64,000 bases of DNA from Bacillota bacterium (lineage in GTDB: Bacteria > Bacillota > Clostridia > Tissierellales > Tissierellaceae), in the NCBI GenBank assembly GCA_023388495.1, contig JAEWGC010000023.1, positions 11,181-75,180 of the forward strand. The letters run 5' to 3'. Under the pieces are notes generated by a model that saw only the letters and a list, made by a program, of their open reading frames with translations, made no database searches and was not told the origin of the DNA. Both the position numbers and the translations under genes were made by a program. Shown here piece after piece: positions 1 to 8,578 of the stretch. How positions within the stretch are numbered: the first letter of the stretch is position 1; each line of letters opens with the position of its first letter.

Positions 1-1
1 T

Positions 2-856
2 ACAGGTACAGCAGCAAACGTTATTGGACTTAGTGGATTATTAAAGCCATATGAAGCAGTAGTATGCGCAGCCACAGCCCATATAAACGTAGATGAGTGT
101 GGAGCATTGGAGAAATTCAGTGGTTCAAAGATATTACAGATACCAACGGATAATGGCAAGATATCAAAGGAAGGAGTAAAAGCTTTTCTTCATTCCTTAG
201 GGGATGAGCATCAATCTCAGCCTAGGATAATTTCCATATCTCAAACTACTGAAACAGGGACATTATATTCAATAGAGGAAATCAAAGATCTTGCTGATTT
301 TGTCCATGAAAATAATATGCTATTACATATAGATGGTGCAAGAATAGCAAATGCAGTAGTAGCACTTAATACTACTTTTAAAGAAATGATAGTAGATACG
401 GGAGTAGATTTATTATCCTTTGGCGGTACCAAAAATGGAATGATGATAGGAGAAGCTATTGTATCATTAAACAAAGATTTGAGTAGAGCTTTCAAATTCT
501 ATAGAAAACAAGGCATGCAACTGTTATCTAAGATGAGATTTGTATCTGCACAATTTGTCGCATATTTGAGCAATGAATTATGGAAAGACAATGCATTAAA
601 TTCTAATAATATGGGTAAATACTTTGCAAACAACTTATCCAAGATTCCAGGAGTAAGATTAAGATCTGAACCGGAGACTAATATGATATTTGCATATATG
701 GACAGGGATTTAATTAAAGCCTTACAAGAAAAATTTGACTTTTATGTAATAGATGAAGACTCAAATCTAGTTAGACTAGTTACATCCTTTGATACAAATG
801 CAGATGATATAGATAGATTTATCCATTTTGCTAAGGAAATAAAAGGACTTCAATAA
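2..856 (+). CDS. Low-specificity L-threonine aldolase family PLP enzyme (5' end outside window)
   Basis: PLP-dependent beta-eliminating lyase of the threonine aldolase family, which cleaves L-threonine or allo-threonine to glycine and acetaldehyde. The open frame runs in from base 2, so the N-terminus lies before the window; an internal TTG at 107 is not the real start. Visible family marks are TGTAAN near the cut edge, HIDGAR (aspartate that contacts the PLP pyridine) and SFGGTKNGMM, whose lysine would form the internal aldimine. The last 250 residues match the usual C-terminal half and small domain. No terminator is seen before the next gene 45 bases on. A related beta-eliminating lyase (for example tryptophanase-like) is less likely because of the SFGGTKNG signature. 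Confidence 0.85.
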   Translation, partial: TGTAANVIGLSGLLKPYEAVVCAATAHINVDECGALEKFSGSKILQIPTDNGKISKEGVKAFLHSLGDEHQSQPRIISISQTTETGTLYSIEEIKDLADFVHENNMLLHIDGARIANAVVALNTTFKEMIVDTGVDLLSFGGTKNGMMIGEAIVSLNKDLSRAFKFYRKQGMQLLSKMRFVSAQFVAYLSNELWKDNALNSNNMGKYFANNLSKIPGVRLRSEPETNMIFAYMDRDLIKALQEKFDFYVIDEDSNLVRLVTSFDTNADDIDRFIHFAKEIKGLQ

Positions 857-910
857 ATCAGGCTTTCTAGATATTTCTTAGAAATAATATGATGAAAAAG
901 GATGATGATT

Positions 911-3166
911 ATGAAATCCAGAATCGAGAGAAAAAAGATAGTATTATTTATAATATTGGCTATGGTATTAGGCCAAGGTCTCTTGGCGGAGGGTAAAAGC
1001 ACCGATTCCAAAGATTATTCAAAAACTATTAAGCTGGCAGGAGATCATAATCATCCACCTTACGAATATATTGATGATAATGGAATTTTCAAAGGATTTA
1101 ATATAGATATAATAAATGCAATTGCTAATGAAATGGACTTGAAATTGGAAATAATCCCAATGGAATGGAGTGACGCAATACTAGCCTTGGATAACAATGA
1201 AGTTGACGGCATTATAGGTATGTCCCAAAATCAAGAAAGATTAGAGAAATATAGATTCATCTCTCCAACGGTTATAAATGAACAGGTGATTTTCACGAGA
1301 AAGGATACCGTCCATATAAATGAATTGGCAGATCTTCAAGGACTAAAAATGGCCTATCAAAAAAATGATTATAATGAATCTATTATTTTAGGGATACCTA
1401 ATATTACCCCTTATCCAAAAAGAGGACAAGATGAAGCTTTGGCTACATTAGAAAAAGGTGAAGTAGATGCAACTATGGGAAATAAGTTAGTTGGTTTATA
1501 CTATTTACAGAAAAATAAGATGACAGAGTTGATTAAAGTAGTAGGAGAACCTATATCTACTGTAAAATATGGTCCTGTTGTTGGAAAGGATAATGAAGAA
1601 CTTCTTCAGGTCTTGGAGAAGGGGCTAGAGGCTATTAAAAGAAACAAGCTATATGACAAGATATATAAAAAGTGGTTTGGCGAAGACATATCTTATATTA
1701 AGATGATATTTGATGTTTATAAGGAACAAATTATATCTGTATTCATAGTAATATCCCTAACTTTTCTATCCTTATATTTTTATAATAAAAAGCTTCAGAG
1801 AGAAGTGTTAAAAAGAACCAGTGAACTTGAAATAGCTAATAAGGATTTAATAGAACATCAAAAAGAAATATATAATCTAGCTTATTATGATCCGATTACA
1901 TCTTTGCCTAATAGAGTTTACTTTACAGAGGAACTAAACAATATATTTGAAAATATAGAGGAAAACAAAGGTTTATTTGCAGTATTATTATTAGATTTAG
2001 ATAGATTTAAACATATAAATGATACATTAGGCCATAATGTAGGGGATCATATATTAAAGCTTCTAGGTATGAGGCTTAAGAAATTAGTAAAAGATTATGA
2101 TATTATAGCTAGAATTGGTGGAGATGAGTATTATATACTTATAAAAGATATTGATCATACTGATGATGTGATTAAATTAGCCAATATTATCATAGAAGAT
2201 TTCAAAAAACCATTTCATATTAAAGACTATGAGTTATACTTAACTACAAGTATTGGAATTTCTCTATATCCTGATGGAGGGCTAGACTCTCAATCTATGA
2301 TAAAAAACGCTGATCTTGCATTATATAAGGCCAAGGAATTTGGTGGGAATGCTTATTATATTTATGGTATAGAGATTCAATCTACAGGCTTAGAAAGGAT
2401 GATGCTTTTAAATCAACTAAGACAAGCCTTACAAAATAATGAATTTATGCTACATTATCAACCTCAAATAGATATACTAACAGGAAAGATTAGAGGAATG
2501 GAAGCATTAATAAGATGGAATCATCCAGAACAAGGACTATTATATCCAGATAAATTTATACCTTTGGCAGAAGAAACAGGACTAATAATCCCAATGGGTG
2601 AATGGATACTGAGAGAAGCTTCGATTCAAGCTAAAAAGTGGATTGACTTAGGTCATGATATTACAATATCTGTAAACATTTCAGCTAAGCAGTTTCAGCA
2701 TAGAGGATTTATATCTGAGGTAATAAATGCAATAGATAAATCTGGACTTAATCCAAAAAATCTTACCTTAGAAATTACAGAGACAATAGCTATATCTAAT
2801 ATAGATTATACTTTAAATATTCTGGACACTTTAGGAAGCTTGGGAATATCTGTTGCCATAGATGATTTTGGTACAGGATATTCAAGTCTTAACTACTTAA
2901 ATGAAATGAATGTAAATGAGTTGAAAATAGATAGATCCTTTATTTGGGATATTGAAAAAAATGATAAAAATAAGATGATTTCAAATACTATAATTGTTTT
3001 AGCCAAACAACTAGGACTAAAGGTAACTGCTGAAGGAGTAGAGAATAGAGAGCAGTTAGAGATACTAAAGGAGATGAAATGCGATATAGCCCAAGGTTAT
3101 CATTTTAGCAAACCAGTATCCAAGGAAAAGATGGATGAAATGATAAAAGAAAAAAGCCCTATGTAG
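911..3166 (+). CDS. Periplasmic-type solute-binding domain / GGDEF / EAL membrane signalling protein
   Basis: Predicted membrane c-di-GMP enzyme that senses an extracellular amino-acid-like ligand. Order: N-terminal signal anchor, bacterial solute-binding family 3 domain (about 35-265, with PPYEYIDDNGIFKGFNIDI), one membrane helix (about 282-302), GGDEF (about 330-490) and EAL (about 500-745). The cyclase motif reads GGDEY instead of GGDEF, and the inhibitory-site RxxD is KDYD. The phosphodiesterase side looks complete: EALIRW, NISAKQF, LEITET, IDDFGTGYSSL, LKIDRSF, AEGVEN. Net activity is therefore probably c-di-GMP hydrolysis, with the GGDEY domain regulatory or weakly active (inference). 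An ATG at 902 is also in frame, but AAAAGG at 896-901 fits the ATG at 911 better. Confidence 0.88.
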   Translation: MKSRIERKKIVLFIILAMVLGQGLLAEGKSTDSKDYSKTIKLAGDHNHPPYEYIDDNGIFKGFNIDIINAIANEMDLKLEIIPMEWSDAILALDNNEVDGIIGMSQNQERLEKYRFISPTVINEQVIFTRKDTVHINELADLQGLKMAYQKNDYNESIILGIPNITPYPKRGQDEALATLEKGEVDATMGNKLVGLYYLQKNKMTELIKVVGEPISTVKYGPVVGKDNEELLQVLEKGLEAIKRNKLYDKIYKKWFGEDISYIKMIFDVYKEQIISVFIVISLTFLSLYFYNKKLQREVLKRTSELEIANKDLIEHQKEIYNLAYYDPITSLPNRVYFTEELNNIFENIEENKGLFAVLLLDLDRFKHINDTLGHNVGDHILKLLGMRLKKLVKDYDIIARIGGDEYYILIKDIDHTDDVIKLANIIIEDFKKPFHIKDYELYLTTSIGISLYPDGGLDSQSMIKNADLALYKAKEFGGNAYYIYGIEIQSTGLERMMLLNQLRQALQNNEFMLHYQPQIDILTGKIRGMEALIRWNHPEQGLLYPDKFIPLAEETGLIIPMGEWILREASIQAKKWIDLGHDITISVNISAKQFQHRGFISEVINAIDKSGLNPKNLTLEITETIAISNIDYTLNILDTLGSLGISVAIDDFGTGYSSLNYLNEMNVNELKIDRSFIWDIEKNDKNKMISNTIIVLAKQLGLKVTAEGVENREQLEILKEMKCDIAQGYHFSKPVSKEKMDEMIKEKSPM

Positions 3167-3173
3167 GGCTTTT
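3152..3173. terminator. Bidirectional intrinsic terminator
   Basis: A 9-bp perfect stem (AAAAGCCCT / AGGGCTTTT) with a 4-base loop, flanked by A-rich and T-rich sides. It contains the stop codon of the GGDEF/EAL gene and reaches the stop codon of the converging lipoprotein gene, so it can end transcription from both sides. Confidence 0.8.
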
Positions 3174-3744
3174 AATATCTTAAGGGGGCTTGATGGAACA
3201 TATTTACATTGCCTTCCGTAGCGAATTTTACTGTACCAATAAAATTACTAGAATCTTTGTCAAATCTATATTCAGTAAGCGTCAGATTTGCTGTTCCCGA
3301 TTGAATAGTAGTTATCACAAAATCCTCGTCTTCAAAATATGCATAAAAGCTTATTCCACCTAATTGTACATAGTCATTAAACAGCATATAATCTTTATCA
3401 GTATCATGTACAACTAAGCTCCAATTTTGACCGTCATCCCAGGCGATTTCTCCATCAGGTCCTCTCCCGGCTACTGTATATAGTGAAACTATTTCATCTT
3501 TTCCATCATTATTATAGTCTATGATAACAGAATCAAGTAGTGTGAGGTCTGCAAAGTCAATTGGATCACTTGGAGATATAGTAAATGAATCTACTTGTTC
3601 CTCATCTGGTTCATTAACAACTGGGTCTTCTTTGTCAATTACATCATTGGGATCAGGTTTTTCCTTAGGTGTGCAGCCAAAAGACATTGATAAGGCTAAT
3701 ACAACTATTAATACTAAAGATATTTTCTTAACTAAATTTTTCAT
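3172..3744 (-). CDS. Predicted lipoprotein with a VCBS/FG-GAP-like repeat
   Basis: Function unknown. The 190-residue product starts with a lipoprotein signal peptide: positive MKNLVKK, a hydrophobic core, then the lipobox SFGC with the lipidated cysteine at about residue 24. An acidic, proline-rich linker follows (about 25-55). The globular part contains IDYNNDGKDEIVSLY, a calcium-loop-like DxNNDGxDE motif of the kind found in FG-GAP/VCBS beta-propeller blades, but one short copy cannot make a full propeller. The gene converges on the GGDEF/EAL gene and diverges from the metal operon. Likely attached to the outer face of the membrane; ligand unknown. Confidence 0.7.
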   Translation of the reverse strand: MKNLVKKISLVLIVVLALSMSFGCTPKEKPDPNDVIDKEDPVVNEPDEEQVDSFTISPSDPIDFADLTLLDSVIIDYNNDGKDEIVSLYTVAGRGPDGEIAWDDGQNWSLVVHDTDKDYMLFNDYVQLGGISFYAYFEDEDFVITTIQSGTANLTLTEYRFDKDSSNFIGTVKFATEGNVNMFHQAPLRY

Positions 3745-3919
3745 ACTATCACCATCCTTTAATTATAAGGTAACATAATTTGTAATTCCTTTCAAGTAAC
3801 ATAGAATTACGAATTTATTACAACGGGAACATAATAATTTCAAGTGATTTATTTAATAATATCAAAATAGGGTATTTATCAAATTGACTCCCCAAAATAT
3901 TTTATGATTATTTCTAAAT

Positions 3920-3935
3920 TTTGACCTAGGTCAAA
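3920..3935. promoter_or_regulatory. Crp/FNR-type operator, perfect 16-bp palindrome
   Basis: The palindrome TTTGACCTAGGTCAAA has half-sites TTGAC...GTCAA, the geometry bound by FNR-family proteins (TTGAY-N4-RTCAA). Its centre lies between 3927 and 3928. The only good -10 box downstream is TATAAT at 3957-3962, which predicts a start near 3969, so the site is centred at -41.5, the class II activator position. There is no recognisable -35 hexamer. The likely binder is the FNR-like protein encoded as the last gene of the same operon. Confidence 0.75.
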
Positions 3936-3956
3936 GTAAATAGTTTCATTATCATC

Positions 3957-3962
3957 TATAAT
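3957..3962 (+). promoter_or_regulatory. -10 box of the metal operon promoter
   Basis: TATAAT lies 38 bases before the HMA gene start. A 17-base spacer would put the -35 at 3934-3939, where the sequence (AAAGTA) does not resemble TTGACA. This suggests that an activator bound at 3920-3935 replaces the -35 contact. Confidence 0.6.
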
Positions 3963-3999
3963 AAAGTTACAAACAAAAAAGAATATAGGAGGTAACACT

Positions 4000-4215
4000 A
4001 TGACAACAAAAACTTATCAATTAGAAACATTAACTTGCCCTAACTGTGTGGCTAAAATCGAAGGAATGATGAAAAAGACAAAAGGAATCTCAGAAGGAGA
4101 AGTGTTATTTAATACTTCTAGAGTAAAGATTAATTTTGACGAATCAGTAATTACTTCAGAAGATATAGTAGCAAAAATTGAAAAATTAGGCTTTGATGTT
4201 TTAGGTGAAAAGTAA
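4000..4215 (+). CDS. Heavy-metal-associated (HMA) domain protein, CopZ-like metallochaperone
   Basis: A 71-residue single-domain protein with the ferredoxin-like HMA fold. The metal-binding motif is TCPNC (C13, C16), followed by the expected pattern ending in SRVKINFDES and the second-helix segment ITSEDIVAKIEKLGF. Such proteins deliver soft metals to a P1B-type ATPase or sit in place of its missing N-terminal domain. The start is supported by AGGAGG 9 bases upstream. It is the first gene of an operon; the ATPase starts 28 bases later and lacks its own HMA domain, so the two probably work as partners. Metal identity cannot be told from sequence. Confidence 0.88.
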   Translation: MTTKTYQLETLTCPNCVAKIEGMMKKTKGISEGEVLFNTSRVKINFDESVITSEDIVAKIEKLGFDVLGEK

Positions 4216-4243
4216 TAAGTAAAATTTAAGGGAGGGGAGTATT

Positions 4244-6115
4244 GTGAAACTAACAAAAGCCCAAAGGGTTTGGATATCAGGCATATTAGTAGCTATAGCC
4301 TTTATGCTAAAGAATACAATAGGGGAACATTTAGTAACATCAGTGGTTATGATTCTTGCAGCGATAATTGCAGGTACTCCGATTCTCCGAAATGCAATAT
4401 CTGCTGCAAGATACTGGATAATAGGAATAGATGCTCTAGTATCTATAGCAGTTATAGGTGCAATGTTTATAGGAGAATATTGGGAAGCAGCAGCTGTAAC
4501 TTTCCTATTTATGCTGGGGGATTATTTAGAATCTAGAACAATAGAAAAAACTAGATCATCAATCAAGGCCTTATTAGATTTAGCTCCAGATACGGCTAGA
4601 GTAATAAGAGATGGATCTGAGGTAATAGTTTCACCTGATGAAGTAGTTAAGGGAGATAAAGTAGTAGTAAAACCAGGAGAGAAGATTTCAGTAGATGGTA
4701 TAGTTATAGAAGGTTCAGCCTATGTGAATCAGGCAGCTATTACTGGAGAATCAATTCCTGTTAATAGGAATATTGAAGATGGTGTTTTTTCAGGAACAGT
4801 AATTGAATCAGGATATCTAATAATTGAAGCTACTAAAGTAGGTGAGGACACTACATTTGCAAGAATACTTCAAATGGTGGAAGAAGCTCAAGATAAGAAG
4901 GCAAAAACCCAGAAGTTTCTTGAGAAGTTTTCAAGATATTATACTCCTGCAATTATAGTACTTTCCATAGGATTGTATCTAATTACCAGGGATTTAGTAT
5001 TAGCCCTTACCTTATTAGTTATAGCTTGCCCTGGTGCATTGGTTATTTCAACTCCAGTATCAATAGTGGCAGGTATAGGAAATGGTGCAAAGCATGGGGT
5101 ACTAGTCAAGGGTGGAGAAATAATGGAAAACCTAGGGAAGATAAAGGTTTTAGCATTTGATAAGACAGGAACATTAACTATTGGGAAACCAACAGTAACT
5201 CATATAAAATCCTATGATATAGATGAAAAGGAGCTACTAAGAATAGCAGCAATAGGAGAAGGATATTCAGAGCATCCATTGGCTCGTGCAATTGTAGCAA
5301 AGGCTAAGAAGGATTTAGGAGAAGTAAATAAAATGCCAGAAGAATCGGAGATAATAACTGGTCAAGGACTTAAGGCAAAAATAGATGGTAATATAATTCT
5401 GATTGGAAATAGAAAATTATTCTTAGAAAATAATATAAATGTTGAAGAAGATATAGAGAAGTATCTGCAATCGGAAGAGGAAAAGGGTCAAACTGCTGTA
5501 ATAGTTGGAGATGCAGAGAAGGTATTAGGAATTATATCAATTGCCGATGTTGTAAGGGAAGATGCTAAGAAATTGGTGTCTAATTTAAAGAAATTAGGAG
5601 TTCAAAAAATAGTAATGCTTACTGGAGATAATAGAAGAGCTGCTAAGGCAATAGCTGAAGAAATAGGATTAGATGATTTTTATGCAGAGCTTTTACCAGA
5701 AGATAAGGTAAGAGTATTGAAGGAATTACAAGAAAAATATGGTGTAGCAGCAATGGTAGGAGACGGAGTCAATGATGCACCAGCATTAGCTTCAGCAGAT
5801 TTAGGTATTGCCATAGGTGGAGCAGGAACAGATGTAGCTATGGAAACAGCAGATGTAGTTCTTATGTCTGATGAAATAAAGAAACTATCCCATGCCATAG
5901 GTCTAAGCCGTGCTACAGTAAACAATATGAGACAAAATATTTACTTTGCTATATTAGTAGCCGCAATACTTCTAGCAGGAGTATTGATAAAAACAGTTAA
6001 TCTATCCTTTGGAATGTTAGTCCATGAATTATCTGTTCTATTAGTTGTAGTCAACGCAGTTAGATTACTGGGATATGGCGATAGAGGTAGATCAAAGATC
6101 TTAGTATCAGAATAA
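4244..6115 (+). CDS. P1B-type heavy-metal-translocating ATPase with CPG motif
   Basis: Membrane metal-efflux ATPase of 623 residues with eight predicted helices and no N-terminal HMA domain. ATPase marks: TGES in the actuator domain, the phosphorylated aspartate D306 in DKTGTLT, SEHPLA in the nucleotide domain and GDGVNDAPAL in the hinge. Two specificity regions are unusual. The membrane motif normally CPC or SPC is ACPGALVIST (C262-P263-G264), and the last helix reads HELSVLLVVVNAVRLL (H594-E595). The latter resembles the HEG(S/T) pattern of the P1B-4 group (Fe/Co/Zn) more than the Cu or Zn/Cd groups. GTG start after GGGAGGGGAG. Substrate is therefore open. Confidence 0.85.
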   Translation: MKLTKAQRVWISGILVAIAFMLKNTIGEHLVTSVVMILAAIIAGTPILRNAISAARYWIIGIDALVSIAVIGAMFIGEYWEAAAVTFLFMLGDYLESRTIEKTRSSIKALLDLAPDTARVIRDGSEVIVSPDEVVKGDKVVVKPGEKISVDGIVIEGSAYVNQAAITGESIPVNRNIEDGVFSGTVIESGYLIIEATKVGEDTTFARILQMVEEAQDKKAKTQKFLEKFSRYYTPAIIVLSIGLYLITRDLVLALTLLVIACPGALVISTPVSIVAGIGNGAKHGVLVKGGEIMENLGKIKVLAFDKTGTLTIGKPTVTHIKSYDIDEKELLRIAAIGEGYSEHPLARAIVAKAKKDLGEVNKMPEESEIITGQGLKAKIDGNIILIGNRKLFLENNINVEEDIEKYLQSEEEKGQTAVIVGDAEKVLGIISIADVVREDAKKLVSNLKKLGVQKIVMLTGDNRRAAKAIAEEIGLDDFYAELLPEDKVRVLKELQEKYGVAAMVGDGVNDAPALASADLGIAIGGAGTDVAMETADVVLMSDEIKKLSHAIGLSRATVNNMRQNIYFAILVAAILLAGVLIKTVNLSFGMLVHELSVLLVVVNAVRLLGYGDRGRSKILVSE

Positions 6116-6127
6116 GGAGATGTTTAA

Positions 6128-6808
6128 ATGGATTGTAACTGCTTTAAAAGAGAGGGAAAAAATTGTATAGAGATAGTTCCAATCTTTAGCAATCTAACTT
6201 ATGAAGAAATGATGGAAGTAGCTAGAATAACTAGGGAGAAAACCTTTGAAAAAGGTGAAATGATATATATGGCTGGGGACAAGGGGGAAAAACTCTACGT
6301 AATTCACTCTGGGAAGGTGAAGATTACTCGATTTACAGACTCTGGTAAGGAGCAGGTAATTAGGGTATTAGGGCCTGGAGATTTTATGGGAGAGCTGTCC
6401 CTCTTTAGTCCTCTCCCTTTAACTGACAATGGGGAAGCTTTGACAAAAACAGTTGCATGTATGATAGATGGGAAAATATTAAAGGAATTAATGATAAAAT
6501 ATCCTACTATAGCATTTAAGGTAATGGAGGAGCTAAGCCAAAGACTCGAGAAGGCAGAGAGTTTGATTCAAAATATAAGCCTTCATGGAGTAGAAAGAAG
6601 AGTTGCTCTTACCTTAATTAATATGGCAAATGAAAAAGGAGAAGTATCTTTAAAGATGAGTAAAAGAGATTTTGCATCTCATTTAGGAATGAGCCAGGAA
6701 ACTTTAAGTAGGAAACTGACTGCTTTTCAGGATATGGGAATTATAAAATTAATTGGTCATAGAAGAATAATTTTATTAGATATTGAGGCTTTAGAGGAAA
6801 TAGAATAG
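6128..6808 (+). CDS. FNR-like Crp/Fnr family regulator with cysteine-rich N-terminus
   Basis: Transcription regulator of 226 residues: N-terminal cysteine cluster C3, C5, C13, a cyclic-nucleotide-binding-type beta-roll (about 20-125), dimer helix and winged HTH (about 155-226). A fourth cysteine, C111 in KTVACMID, falls where E. coli FNR has C122, although the N-terminal spacing differs from FNR. The recognition helix contains ETLSR (E191, S194, R195), the same E-x2-SR triad FNR uses to read TTGA. It is the third gene of the metal operon, 12 bases after the ATPase. Inference: an Fe-S or metal-thiolate sensor that binds the palindrome at 3920-3935 and controls its own operon. Confidence 0.83.
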   Translation: MDCNCFKREGKNCIEIVPIFSNLTYEEMMEVARITREKTFEKGEMIYMAGDKGEKLYVIHSGKVKITRFTDSGKEQVIRVLGPGDFMGELSLFSPLPLTDNGEALTKTVACMIDGKILKELMIKYPTIAFKVMEELSQRLEKAESLIQNISLHGVERRVALTLINMANEKGEVSLKMSKRDFASHLGMSQETLSRKLTAFQDMGIIKLIGHRRIILLDIEALEEIE

Positions 6809-6828
6809 GGAGACCCATTGTCTCCCTA
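6806..6828. terminator. Hairpin between convergent genes
   Basis: Stem TAGGGAGAC / GTCTCCCTA with a 5-base loop, placed right after the FNR-like gene and 10 bases before the end of the converging hemerythrin gene. The T-tract is poor (TAAACATTA), so termination strength is uncertain. Confidence 0.6.
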
Positions 6829-6837
6829 AACATTAAT

Positions 6838-7392
6838 CTACAAATATTTCTTCTCCAATTCCTCTATTAACCCAATATACTTCTTCTGAAGTCCTGCTTC
6901 AGTAGCAGAAGTCTCTACCTTTTTACATTCTTCTTCTATAAAAGCCTTGCTGCTATCATTTAACATATTCTCAGCAAATCTATACATTGCAGTATTTTCC
7001 TTTTCGATATGTCTATCTAATAAATCTGTATAGGAAATTGCATTTGCTATAATATCGAGCCTAGATTCATCATCACCAGATTTAAATCGATTTATTGCTT
7101 TTTCCAGATTACCCATATAAAGTCTTCCCATATCATGTTCGATATACATTCCAGTTATGGCACCAGATTTTGCTAATTTTTCAATTTCCTTATTCATAGT
7201 CTCGAATAGAATGTCTTCTTCCTTGCCATGATGATGTTTATCGGCATAGGTTCTTACAAAGTCTATTATCCTTGGGAGATCGGCTATATCCAAATCAGAG
7301 TTAGTCATAACGCTATAACAAAGTTTTCTAATTACCTTGAGCATTCTTCTAATATTTTCGTGTTCTTCAACCATTATTTTTATGGATTCCAA
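6838..7392 (-). CDS. Hemerythrin HHE domain protein
   Basis: A four-helix-bundle protein predicted to bind a non-heme di-iron centre. Candidate ligands are in EEHENIRRML, YADKHHHGKEEDILF (HxxxE), YIEHDMGRL and LDRHIEKENTAMYRF (HxxxE), a complete set for the HHE family. Proteins of this type sense or buffer oxygen, NO or iron. An in-frame GTG at 7401 exists, but GAGGTGA lies 5 bases before the TTG at 7392, giving the typical start MESIKIMVEEHENI. It converges on the FNR-like regulator and is about 180 residues long, usual for the family. Together with the flavodiiron protein nearby it suggests an oxygen/NO defence neighbourhood. Confidence 0.85.
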   Translation of the reverse strand: MESIKIMVEEHENIRRMLKVIRKLCYSVMTNSDLDIADLPRIIDFVRTYADKHHHGKEEDILFETMNKEIEKLAKSGAITGMYIEHDMGRLYMGNLEKAINRFKSGDDESRLDIIANAISYTDLLDRHIEKENTAMYRFAENMLNDSSKAFIEEECKKVETSATEAGLQKKYIGLIEELEKKYL

Positions 7393-7525
7393 AATTATCA
7401 CCTCGCTAATAGTAAGTTATCTTATTTGTTACCCAAAATAAAAAATATATAACTTATTCCTCTCAAATTGTTAATAATATGACATTTAGGGTATAAGTAA
7501 AATTAAATATAAAGGAGGGGATAAG

Positions 7526-8578
7526 TTGGTATACGTTGTTTTGATTATTGGAATAGTTGCTTATTTTATTGGTGACTTCGTTATGAAAAAGAAAAAGAAG
7601 GAGGACGATAAAGTAATTGAATTTAACCCTAATAAGAGGATGAAGATTAAGATAAATACAAATACAAGGATTATATGGGGTGTAGTAATAGGTGCTATAA
7701 TTATTGTTGTTTTAGCTTCTTCTATCTATACAGTAGATCAAACAGAATTTGCAGTACTGACAACCTTTGGGAAGCCTAATAGCGATATAATTGGTTCTGG
7801 TCTTAAATTTAAATTACCTTTCCCTATACAGAAAGTACATAAGTTATCTAAGGAGACTTTTTCATTAACACTAGGCTATAAAGAAAAAGGAAATCAGTTA
7901 CAAGTAAGCGAAGCTGAATCTAAGATGATAACGGGAGATGAGAACATTATATTAGCTGACTTAGAGGTTCAATGGAAAATTGTAGACCCTATAGCATTCC
8001 TATATAATACCAGTGATCCGAAGACTATTTTATACAATGCTACTTCTTCATCTTTGAGAAGTGTAATTGGTAGCTCTACAGTAGATGATGCTTTAACAGA
8101 TGGTAGAACTAAGATAATAAATGATATACGAGAGAATTTGATAAGATTGACTAAGGATTATAATCTAGGCATATCAATAATAAATGTAAACCTTCAAGAT
8201 GTTGACTTGCCAACACAGGAGGTAGACTCTGCATTTAAGGCAGTTACAGATGCTAGGGAAGAAAGAATAACGAAAATAAATGAAGCAAATAAATATAGAA
8301 ATGAAAAAATAAATCAAGTGGCAGGTGAGCAATCAGCTATACTTAGTAAAGCTGAGGGGGAGAAAATTAGTATAATTGAAAAAGCTAAAGGTGACGTAGC
8401 ACAATTTAATGCTATTTACTCTGAATATAAAAACAATCCTAATATAACTAGACATAGATTAACTATCCAAGCTTTAGAACTGGCATTTAAAGATTCAAAG
8501 CTTATAATTGTAGATGATAGTGGAAATACAGTAAAATACTTACCAGTAGAAAATATTATGAAGAAGGGGGTAAATTAA
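7526..8578 (+). CDS. hflK: HflK-like SPFH/band 7 membrane protein
   Basis: Membrane scaffold of the prohibitin/stomatin (SPFH) family; in well-studied bacteria HflK and HflC form a large complex around the FtsH protease and tune its activity. This 350-residue protein has a short N-terminal hydrophobic segment, a lysine-rich linker, a membrane helix (about 47-68), the band 7 domain beginning TVDQTEFAVLTTFGK, and an alanine/glutamate-rich coiled coil (about 245-300, REERITKINEAN, AEGEKISIIEKAKGD). TTG start after AAGGAGGGG. The stop overlaps the next start by one base (TAATG), so the two are translationally coupled. No ftsH is in the window. Confidence 0.85.
   Translation: MVYVVLIIGIVAYFIGDFVMKKKKKEDDKVIEFNPNKRMKIKINTNTRIIWGVVIGAIIIVVLASSIYTVDQTEFAVLTTFGKPNSDIIGSGLKFKLPFPIQKVHKLSKETFSLTLGYKEKGNQLQVSEAESKMITGDENIILADLEVQWKIVDPIAFLYNTSDPKTILYNATSSSLRSVIGSSTVDDALTDGRTKIINDIRENLIRLTKDYNLGISIINVNLQDVDLPTQEVDSAFKAVTDAREERITKINEANKYRNEKINQVAGEQSAILSKAEGEKISIIEKAKGDVAQFNAIYSEYKNNPNITRHRLTIQALELAFKDSKLIIVDDSGNTVKYLPVENIMKKGVN

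Noticed and set aside
107..130. TTG at 107 as start of the first gene
   Set aside because: The open frame continues upstream to base 2 with conserved threonine-aldolase sequence (TGTAAN), so the gene begins outside the window.
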